DNA of 64,000 nucleotides from UBA12202 sp002691725 (lineage in GTDB: Bacteria > Pseudomonadota > Alphaproteobacteria > Puniceispirillales > UBA1172): the NCBI GenBank assembly GCA_965660675.1, contig CBFIAU010000008.1:1-64000 (forward strand), given 5' to 3'. Within the stretch, counting starts at the first letter, position 1. The number at the start of each line of letters is the position of its first letter. Shown here piece by piece: positions 8,443-15,670 of the stretch. Position numbers and translations under genes: made by a program. Below the pieces are notes generated by a model. The model made no database searches. It had not been told where the DNA came from and was given only the letters and a program-made list of their open reading frames with translations.

Positions 8443-10667
8443 TCATCCTTTCCGCCCTTACTATCTGCTTCTGACATAGGGAAGTTTCTGAAAGACATTC
8501 CACCAGCGCTGCCAATATTTTCAAGAGGCAGGCCTAGCTCTTTCATTAACCCGTCAACAAAGGCAACTTGGGTACGATATTTCATAGCTGAGTTAACAAC
8601 CTTATCTGTCATGTTCCCATTATTGCCACCACCTTCACCAGCCACGACACCACTACCATCACCACGCTCAGACGGGCTGTTTATTCCTGGCACACCATCC
8701 ACCTGAAGGATTTTGATAGATTCGATGTTTTCCATCGGCTTAACAGTTTCACGAATAATTTGTGGCAGATTACGCACCAGATTTTCATAGATAGCGCTTT
8801 TCCTGCTAGACTCGCTCCGCAGATTTTCAGCTTCATTAAGCTGACGCTGGCCTTCTGCATCTTTTGCATATCTGACTTCTGCGGCACCAGCAGCGGCCAT
8901 TTCTGACACAGCTTTTTCCTCGGCCGCTTTGCGTTCTGCCACGGATTGTGAAACTATACGCATTGCATCACGCTCAGTCTTGGTTTCCATGTCAATGAGT
9001 TCAACCATTTTACTGCGCTTAGCCGCTTCTTCTTCACGAGCCGTTCTGATCTGCTCTTCGGCTTGCGCTTGTAGCCGCCATGCCTCATCCGCCTTGGCCT
9101 TGGCCAAAGCTTCCTCGATAGATTTATTGATAACTGCGATCAAACGTTCCTTATCTACAATCTCGACTTCTCTATTTTGCTCAATCTCAAATCGCTCAAC
9201 AAACTTAGCCGCGGCAATACGCATTTCGTCTACTTCACGATTAGCTTCAATCATTGAATTATCAATTGCTTTTCGTGATTCCGTTTCAGTGATTTTAATA
9301 TTCTTATCCCGTGAAATTTCGAGTTGCTTAACCTCTTCAAGTTTAGATATCCGCTCAGCCTCGATATTCCGCTTGGCATTAATCTGAATGCGTTCAACTT
9401 CTTCTGTTGCTAATTCATCTGAAATACGCACATCTTTGCCTAGCTCGATTTCAGTCTTTCTGATGATATTGTTATGCTCAACGCGACTTATCTGCACAAG
9501 ACGATCAGCATCCATTTTTGATGTTTCAATTTCAGCTTTTGATTTTGCATCAGATACAGATACTTCAAGCAGAGATTTGATCCGGTTCATTTCAACGATC
9601 TGATTATTCTTGATACGCTCATCCTCAATAGACATTTTCTTGGCAATATCTTGAGTTTCAATGAACTTTGCAGCCTCAATTTCTTCAAGTCGGGTCTTTT
9701 TATTATTCTCAATTTCTTCCTGTCTAATTGAAGTCTCGGTCTTAACGCGCTCCACCTCAATGTGCCGCCTTTTCATGATTTGATGACGTTCCCGCTCACT
9801 ATCCATCAGGTTTTGATGTTCACTTATTATAATGGCTGATTTAGCTTTTTCAGCCTCAATATCTGCTGACTGAGAAGCCTTGAAAACTTCAATTTCTCGT
9901 GACTGTTCCACCCGGGCATTTTCCGTATCACGATCAATTGCCAAAGACTGCTTGATCGTTTCATAATCCTTCATCTTTATAGAAATCTGTGCATCATTCT
10001 CAATCTGATTACGGATTTTTCGCTTCTCTTCAATTTGCTCAGTAAGCGTCGTTAATCCTTCAGCATCAAATGCATTAGATGGATTAAAGACAGATATTTC
10101 TGACTGGTTTAATTGCGTCAATGCAGCCGCCTCAAGCTCTAGACCATTGCGTTGAAGAGACTCAACAATTATTGACCTAACCTTGTCCATATATCCCGTT
10201 CTGTCACTATGAATATCTTCCATCGTCATGCTGGCAGCTACCGCTGACATAGCGTCAATTATCCGGGCTTGAATAATTTGGCGGAGATTTTCGGAATCCA
10301 TGGTTTTATCACCAAGCGTTCTCGCCGCAACCGATACGTTTTCTGCTGTTGGGATAACTCTAACTGTATATTCAGACATAATATCAATCCTGATCTTATT
10401 TTTTGTGATCAGAGACTTATCACCTGCCCTTCGAATATCCAGATTAATGGCATTCATATTTACCAAGGTGATTTCGTGAATGATTGGTATGATGAAGGCA
10501 CCACCTCCCATCACAACTTTCTCACCTCCAAACCCAGTTCTAACAAAAGACTGGTTTTTAGAAGATCTGCGATAAAGCCAGTGAAGCAAATAAACACTAA
10601 TCGCGATTAGGATCGTGACTAGTATCAGAATTGCAATGACGTCAGCACCAGCAAAATTGGCGTTCAT
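8439..10667 (-). CDS. Enlarged flotillin-like (SPFH/band 7) membrane protein
   Basis: About 742 residues from ATG 10667, which has GGAGG six bases upstream; a TTG at 10679 is less likely. One N-terminal membrane helix (about residues 8-30) is followed by an SPFH domain with VRTGFGGEKVVMGGGAFIIP. A very long charged coiled coil runs from about residue 215 to 600. The flotillin-style C-terminus contains IYENLVRNLPQIIRE and ESIKILQVDGVPG. Flotillins and YqiK-like proteins are usually about 480-560 residues; the extra length lies in Ile/Glu/Arg-rich coiled coil. Flotillins scaffold membrane microdomains and cluster partner proteins, so the neighbouring transporters and rhodopsin homologue are natural clients. 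Confidence 0.9.
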   Translation of the reverse strand: MNANFAGADVIAILILVTILIAISVYLLHWLYRRSSKNQSFVRTGFGGEKVVMGGGAFIIPIIHEITLVNMNAINLDIRRAGDKSLITKNKIRIDIMSEYTVRVIPTAENVSVAARTLGDKTMDSENLRQIIQARIIDAMSAVAASMTMEDIHSDRTGYMDKVRSIIVESLQRNGLELEAAALTQLNQSEISVFNPSNAFDAEGLTTLTEQIEEKRKIRNQIENDAQISIKMKDYETIKQSLAIDRDTENARVEQSREIEVFKASQSADIEAEKAKSAIIISEHQNLMDSERERHQIMKRRHIEVERVKTETSIRQEEIENNKKTRLEEIEAAKFIETQDIAKKMSIEDERIKNNQIVEMNRIKSLLEVSVSDAKSKAEIETSKMDADRLVQISRVEHNNIIRKTEIELGKDVRISDELATEEVERIQINAKRNIEAERISKLEEVKQLEISRDKNIKITETESRKAIDNSMIEANREVDEMRIAAAKFVERFEIEQNREVEIVDKERLIAVINKSIEEALAKAKADEAWRLQAQAEEQIRTAREEEAAKRSKMVELIDMETKTERDAMRIVSQSVAERKAAEEKAVSEMAAAGAAEVRYAKDAEGQRQLNEAENLRSESSRKSAIYENLVRNLPQIIRETVKPMENIESIKILQVDGVPGINSPSERGDGSGVVAGEGGGNNGNMTDKVVNSAMKYRTQVAFVDGLMKELGLPLENIGSAGGMSFRNFPMSEADSKGGKDD

Positions 10668-10716
10668 GATTTCCTCCAACGTAAAAATTTCTTATTTTCA
10701 TAATAATTACTCATTA

Positions 10717-11403
10717 CTAGCTTTCCTTTCCCGCCACCGCTAAAATAATCATTGAAACGGTCATCAAGTTGATAAGGTCTGCAAGGGTATAAAGCACTAC
10801 AACCGCTCCGTTATGCCCTGCTCCGATCACAACATCGACAAAATGCAAGATAGGATAAATTGCCCACCCAATTGTCATGATTAAGCGGATCCAGAAATAA
10901 CCTCTCCGGATAGGTCTTGAAGACTTGTAAATACTGTCAGCCATACGACCAAAATACATTTCACCAAGAATATAGAGCCAAAATGCAATGGATATCAGCA
11001 CCCCAAGTGTGGGATTAAAATATGTTGCATCGCCCAAATAACGACCTAGTACCATTAGCAATACCGCGATCAGCATCCGCCAAAATATTCCAACTGGAAT
11101 AACGCCTGTATTACGCGCAAAAAAGAATACGGCCATGACTTGCAGCGGATGCACTACAAACCAGCCAACATAGCGGTGAGCACCTGTTAATTGTTGTGTA
11201 AATAACCAAATTTGCGCCATTTCCATATAATGAAATGATGATGCCAAAAGTGCTACACCATAGAGTGATACGGTTAACTTCCATTGTCTTACTGTCCAGC
11301 TAAGGCTCATCAGGGTTAAAATACCCAGGACCAGGCTGGCTATGACGGCAACTTCTAGTGAAGTGCTAACAACGTCGCTCGAATGAAACATTATTCCGTA
11401 CAT
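10717..11403 (-). CDS. Proteorhodopsin-family protein lacking the retinal Schiff-base lysine
   Basis: 228 residues with seven hydrophobic helices and clear proteorhodopsin motifs: FHYMEMAQIW (helix B), RYVGW...HPLQ (helix C), IGWAIYP (helix F) and LYTLADLIN (helix G), ending in AGKES as proteorhodopsins do. Aligned to green proteorhodopsin by motif, His75, Arg94, Trp98, Trp197, Tyr200, Pro201 and Asp227 are kept (H58, R77, W81, W180, Y183, P184, D209). The Schiff-base Lys231 is Leu213 (codon TTG, + strand CAA 10765-10767), proton acceptor Asp97 is Gly80, donor Glu108 is Ala91, and position 105 is Gln88. It cannot be a standard retinal proton pump. An AAGGA ribosome site precedes ATG 11403. 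It lies between a permease (18 bp) and the flotillin (49 bp). Confidence 0.9.
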   Translation of the reverse strand: MYGIMFHSSDVVSTSLEVAVIASLVLGILTLMSLSWTVRQWKLTVSLYGVALLASSFHYMEMAQIWLFTQQLTGAHRYVGWFVVHPLQVMAVFFFARNTGVIPVGIFWRMLIAVLLMVLGRYLGDATYFNPTLGVLISIAFWLYILGEMYFGRMADSIYKSSRPIRRGYFWIRLIMTIGWAIYPILHFVDVVIGAGHNGAVVVLYTLADLINLMTVSMIILAVAGKES

Positions 11404-11421
11404 GATTTACATTCCTTGTTT

Positions 11422-12828
11422 CTAAATTTGCGTTCTTATATGCGGCACACGCCCATAAAGCGCGACCATAGGTAAAATTAGTAAGCCAAAGATGAATTGC
11501 TGCCATTCGTAATCCAGACCAATGCCGATCAAGAACGAGGTCAGCACCTGAAGAACCAATACACCGATAACCGTAAACCCATAACCTCCATATCCACCCA
11601 AGAGAGATGTCCCGCCAATGACAACCGCCGCGAGCGTCGTAAACAGATAAGGATCACCAACTCCGATAAAGCCACCCCCACTCCAACCCAGCAAAAGACA
11701 TCCTGTCATTGATGCAAAAACAGCACTTATAATGTAGGAAAGCGTCCAGTATTTAAGTTCTGAGATACTCTGTAATCTTGCTGATTGGCGATTACCGCCA
11801 AGAGCATAAATATATCTTCCATAAGAGGTTCGCCTCAAACCGATAATCATGATCAGAGCTATAGCCACCCAAATCACAATAATGGGTGGAAAGTTCATGC
11901 CAATTGTCCTCCCATTCATAGCAGCCAGATTTCTTAACCAATCAGGAACAGTTCCAAAGACATTACCGCTGAAAGAAGACCCGATAGATGTCAAAATCTG
12001 GGTCAATCCAGACACTGCAAAACCCATCCCCAGTGTCAATATCAGCGCCTGCCCCTGTATTCGATAAGTCAAAATACCATTAAGGAAGCCAATACCTCCG
12101 GCTATAACCAAAGTGAAAATAACGGCGACCCATGGAGGGATTCCTAAACCAATTAAATATAGCAGGCCAATATTTGATGAGCCTATAATAAACGGGATTG
12201 ATAAATCTAATCCCCCCATCAAGGCAACAAGTGTCATACCCACACTTGCAATACCTAGAAAGGCTGCAAATACAAGTATTGATTTTATATTTGCACCCGA
12301 CAAAAAGCCCTCAATAGTAAAAGAACTGATAGCAATAATTGCCCCTAAAATTGTTAATCCTATAAACGCACTTCGATTGTATACAAAAACACCACTAACT
12401 TTGAAGGCAAACAAAATGATAGCCTCAAGAATGAGAAACCCAGCCAGATTTCCAATACGCCTAAATTCAGTAATTGACGCGGTAAGTACTAAATAAAGAA
12501 TTAGTAAGCCTACCATGGCAATGATGAGAACACGATTTGATCGCCAGATATTGCCAATACCAATATTCTGACTGTCTTTATCCATAACCTGATCTGAAAT
12601 AGGATCAGTATGTGAATCTTTTGATATTAATTGGCTTTTTCGTTGTTCATAAATAACTGCAAGATAATTCAATCCCCAGAAAAAAAGGAAAAGTGTGATA
12701 ATCGTATATAGAATGACCGTCTGTGCAGGCACAGACTGGACAAAACCCATTATGAAACCGATACCTGCGACCACAAAAGCAATGGCAGCGTTAATCCAGA
12801 TCAGAAAAATAGATTTAGGGAACATCAT
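11422..12828 (-). CDS. RbsC-type ABC permease with N-terminal extension
   Basis: 468 residues of the branched-chain/ribose permease superfamily (BPD_transp_2). The core, roughly residues 170-460, contains VGMTLVALMGGLDLSIPFII, the helix-rich GILTYRIQGQALILTLGMG, the coupling segment GRYIYALGGNRQSARLQSI, and LAAVVIGGTSLLGG. About 140 extra N-terminal residues (two helices, a polar loop and two or three more helices) precede the core; ordinary RbsC proteins are near 320-340 residues. It overlaps the other permease by 4 bp and is expected to form a heterodimer with it in the inner membrane. Confidence 0.9.
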   Translation of the reverse strand: MMFPKSIFLIWINAAIAFVVAGIGFIMGFVQSVPAQTVILYTIITLFLFFWGLNYLAVIYEQRKSQLISKDSHTDPISDQVMDKDSQNIGIGNIWRSNRVLIIAMVGLLILYLVLTASITEFRRIGNLAGFLILEAIILFAFKVSGVFVYNRSAFIGLTILGAIIAISSFTIEGFLSGANIKSILVFAAFLGIASVGMTLVALMGGLDLSIPFIIGSSNIGLLYLIGLGIPPWVAVIFTLVIAGGIGFLNGILTYRIQGQALILTLGMGFAVSGLTQILTSIGSSFSGNVFGTVPDWLRNLAAMNGRTIGMNFPPIIVIWVAIALIMIIGLRRTSYGRYIYALGGNRQSARLQSISELKYWTLSYIISAVFASMTGCLLLGWSGGGFIGVGDPYLFTTLAAVVIGGTSLLGGYGGYGFTVIGVLVLQVLTSFLIGIGLDYEWQQFIFGLLILPMVALYGRVPHIRTQI

Positions 12829-14231
12829 GTTATGACCTCACCTCTAACTAGCGTATGAGGAAGATCAATCTGATTATCAGCCCGCGATTGAAATGCAACA
12901 AGAAGCAGAAATAAGGTAATCAAAAGACCTATAAAGCCGTAGAGTAACGGGCTCATCTGATTGGTCTGGGCTTCAACTACGGCAAAGCGGAAGGTCACAA
13001 TCATCATCAGCACGCCAACAAGACTAATCAGAACCATCTGCTGTATCGGCGACAATTCTATCCCGGGACCATATGAACTTGCCGGCGGGGGTACTAGCAT
13101 ATATTTGCTAATCCCGTCATCACTATCAGAACCATTTAGTGAATGTGCAAAGGGTTGGGCTATTTGCGTAGTATCTTCAGGCGGAAAATACTGATTTTTA
13201 GTTTTGACATGCAACATTGTTCCAACAAACAAAGCCGTTAATACAATGAACAAGGCAAAAGGCGAGATATAGCGAATAAATCGCGATATCAGTGGGATGA
13301 TTACTGTCAACAAAAGCGACAACACCAGAATTAAGCCGTAGCTCAATTGAGTCACAAAGGCCTGAATCCCCCCAAAATTAAATGTTGATAGCACATATCC
13401 AATTAGAAAAAGATTTAACGCGCCCAATAAAGCCCCAGTAACGCCCCCTCTACCGCCAGCCAGACTAACCCCACCAAGCACTAAAGCAGTGACAGCAGTT
13501 AGAGTATAAGTCGTACCTTGCGAAGGATCACCTGATGAGATTAGTGACGTATAACAAAGGCTGGCCAGCCCTATAAATATTCCTGAAATAATGTGTGCCC
13601 CAATACGAACAATATATATACGAACACCACTCGTGTAAGCTGAGCGTTCATCAAATCCCATCATCCTAAGATGACGATAAAAGGGCGTTAGAGTGAATAA
13701 AAGCCAACCGCCAGTAGCAATCAAAATAATCAGAAGAACCGGCGAGAAGATAGACTCGCCAAAACCCCAACTATACATCCATTCAGGCGCAATGCCGCCC
13801 GGGCGAGGCAGAATAACAAGGTTAATCCCAGACAAAGCCAGAAAACCACTTAACGACACAATGATAGGCTGAACCCGAACAAATATAATAATCAGGGCAA
13901 AAAGGATCTGATACAATACACCTAGCCCTAGAGCGAAGATAAATACCCCCCATGGTGACGTCACCATTCCAAGACCATTTAACTGCACAACAGTTACATT
14001 TATAAAGCCAAGTAGAGGGCCAACGGCTAGATCAACCGTGCCGCGACCGGCAACCGCAACGGCCATCAAGGCATAAGTTGCCAGAATGAGCGGGGCAGAC
14101 ACAATAAGTGCGCTGCCCAACCCAGACATTGACACCAAATTTGGCCCCCTAATCACGCCTATACTTAGCAAAAGAAAGAGAAGCAGGATCGGTGCCAACA
14201 AAAAGACTCTATCAGAACTTATGTTTGACAT
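12825..14231 (-). CDS. RbsC-type ABC permease with C-terminal extension
   Basis: 468 residues. The N-terminal ~320 residues match the ribose-type permease core: LMAVAVAGRGTVDLAVGPL, FYRHLRMMGFDERSAYTSGV (coupling region) and TALVLGGVSLAGGRGG. The remaining ~145 residues add a helix, a roughly 70-residue polar loop holding a PPEDTTQIAQP segment, and two further helices. This C-terminal extension mirrors the N-terminal extension of the partner permease, so the pair may jointly build an extra membrane domain. It lies 37 bp downstream of the hydrolase gene. Confidence 0.9.
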   Translation of the reverse strand: MSNISSDRVFLLAPILLLFLLLSIGVIRGPNLVSMSGLGSALIVSAPLILATYALMAVAVAGRGTVDLAVGPLLGFINVTVVQLNGLGMVTSPWGVFIFALGLGVLYQILFALIIIFVRVQPIIVSLSGFLALSGINLVILPRPGGIAPEWMYSWGFGESIFSPVLLIILIATGGWLLFTLTPFYRHLRMMGFDERSAYTSGVRIYIVRIGAHIISGIFIGLASLCYTSLISSGDPSQGTTYTLTAVTALVLGGVSLAGGRGGVTGALLGALNLFLIGYVLSTFNFGGIQAFVTQLSYGLILVLSLLLTVIIPLISRFIRYISPFALFIVLTALFVGTMLHVKTKNQYFPPEDTTQIAQPFAHSLNGSDSDDGISKYMLVPPPASSYGPGIELSPIQQMVLISLVGVLMMIVTFRFAVVEAQTNQMSPLLYGFIGLLITLFLLLVAFQSRADNQIDLPHTLVRGEVIT

Positions 14232-14268
14232 AATAAATTGCTAACCTGACTCTCTTTCTTTATTAAGA

Positions 14269-15210
14269 TCATAAATCGACGACACGCCGCTTTGTCCCTT
14301 CGCTTTTGTTAGACCGTCCAACCTCGATACGATTATGATCAGACGATTTATGGCCTCTACGGCCACTATCCAAATTCAAAATCTTTTTCAAAACTGGCGT
14401 AATAATTTCTTTGAACTTTACCGGGTCTTCTGAAGTCGGGAAATGTCCACCGCCAAAAATGATGCACTCAGAACCTTTGACCTTTTCGGCAGTACGTTCT
14501 GTCATCTCAGGGGTACAAGCAAAATCATATTCACCTGTTAAAAAGTAGATCGGTAACTTACCCGAAATTTTATGACAGTGATCACGGAAATCAGAGTCAA
14601 CACTATAATAATAGAGGTCTCCCTTAAAGATGCCTGGGCCTCCTTGCGCGTAATACCACCATGTCTCCCAGCGATATTCATCAGGTGAATCTGGCGCCAT
14701 TAGCCCAAAGACGGAGGTAGCAACAACTTCGTTTCCATGAATGTGCGGATGATGCAGAGGATCAATCCACCACCCTGGAGAGTGATCGCAAGCTTCCAAT
14801 GATATAAGCGCTGTAAATTCATTCTCATGATGTAAAGCCAGAGGCAGGCAGATATTGCCCCCCATTGACTGCCCCATGATAACGGGCTTTTCCAATTCAA
14901 GTGCCCTGCAGAAAGCGAGAATAAACTCTTCATAAAACTTACTCGTCAACTTATATTCATCTTCTTGAAGATGCCAGCCTGCTGGCGGCAGGCTTTTGCC
15001 ATGCCGTGGCATATCAAATACGATGACACGATAGTTTTCGGTAATGTCTGGGTCGCATAACTGATGACGATATTGGCGTCCATCAGCACCTGCTGTATGC
15101 AGACAGACTAGAGGAATACCTTCACCTACTTCTTCATAATAGGTGCGATAGGTTTTCCCTTCACATTGAATATAAACATAGCGGCCAATGATTGGATCAT
15201 GTTGATTCAT
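14269..15210 (-). CDS. Alpha/beta hydrolase
   Basis: 313 residues from ATG 15210, chosen because GGAG lies 9 bases upstream; the frame extends to 15264 but that would overlap the preceding gene. The catalytic triad is readable: nucleophile Ser115 in GQSMGG, Asp229 in GEYDF, His256 in GGGHFP. An HTAGADGRQYRHQL segment supplies the oxyanion region. No signal peptide is seen, so it should act in the cytoplasm. The last 33 residues form a basic, low-complexity tail. Paired with the SCP2-like protein, it may hydrolyse the imported compound, for example an ester or a lactone. Confidence 0.88.
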   Translation of the reverse strand: MNQHDPIIGRYVYIQCEGKTYRTYYEEVGEGIPLVCLHTAGADGRQYRHQLCDPDITENYRVIVFDMPRHGKSLPPAGWHLQEDEYKLTSKFYEEFILAFCRALELEKPVIMGQSMGGNICLPLALHHENEFTALISLEACDHSPGWWIDPLHHPHIHGNEVVATSVFGLMAPDSPDEYRWETWWYYAQGGPGIFKGDLYYYSVDSDFRDHCHKISGKLPIYFLTGEYDFACTPEMTERTAEKVKGSECIIFGGGHFPTSEDPVKFKEIITPVLKKILNLDSGRRGHKSSDHNRIEVGRSNKSEGTKRRVVDL

Positions 15211-15233
15211 ATCTATTTCTCCTAAATTTGCCT

Positions 15234-15638
15234 TTAAATTTCTCTCATAAGCGAGAGCATCCAAGTCAGCGCTCGCAAGTTTTGCCAGAATGGAAGGGTA
15301 TTACCTTCGATCACTAGTTGACGATGCAGGGGATGCGCCATCGCCCAAATGTCATTAAACATTGGTGGGGGCATTTTCTGTGAAAATTTTGACCAAGCCG
15401 AACCTGGTGCTCTTAAAGCAAATTCAAACCCCATATTATTCGGCGTTAACTCTTCTGAAATACGCTGAATTTTTCCCGCATGTATCTCTATAAGATAGTC
15501 TGTGTCATCGACACCTATAACAAAACGACTTGTAAAAAATCGACCAGTTACAGGCAAAACACGGTCATCGTTTACACGCCTTGCCCATTTTTCCATCCAT
15601 TCCAGATCGAACGTACTGTGTGATGAATATCTGCTCAT
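15234..15638 (-). CDS. Probable SCP2-like small lipid-binding-domain protein
   Basis: 134 residues. The C-terminal pattern (FALRAPGSAWSKF, then PPPMFNDIWAMAH, then LVIEGN and a final amphipathic helix) resembles the SCP2-like proteins that accompany alpha/beta hydrolases in alphaproteobacteria; this identification is from memory of the pattern. SCP2 domains bind hydrophobic ligands such as sterols or acyl chains. An AGAGG ribosome site precedes ATG 15638. It lies between the ABC ATPase (32 bp) and the hydrolase (23 bp), consistent with handing a hydrophobic substrate to that enzyme. Confidence 0.6.
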   Translation of the reverse strand: MSRYSSHSTFDLEWMEKWARRVNDDRVLPVTGRFFTSRFVIGVDDTDYLIEIHAGKIQRISEELTPNNMGFEFALRAPGSAWSKFSQKMPPPMFNDIWAMAHPLHRQLVIEGNTLPFWQNLRALTWMLSLMREI

Positions 15639-15670
15639 AGTTTACCTCTTCTTATGTGAAAATTGGTTAA

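Noticed and set aside
8929..9603. Long open frames antisense to the flotillin gene (Ser/Ile/Arg-rich)
   Set aside because: They are the mirror of the Glu/Ile/Arg codon bias of the coiled coil, with no ribosome sites and no protein-family features.
10717..11403. Ordinary light-driven proton pump
   Set aside because: The retinal lysine and both key carboxylates are missing, so the standard annotation would be wrong despite strong family similarity.
15211..15264. Longer N-terminus for the alpha/beta hydrolase
   Set aside because: It overlaps the SCP2-like gene, and ATG 15210 has its own GGAG site at good distance.
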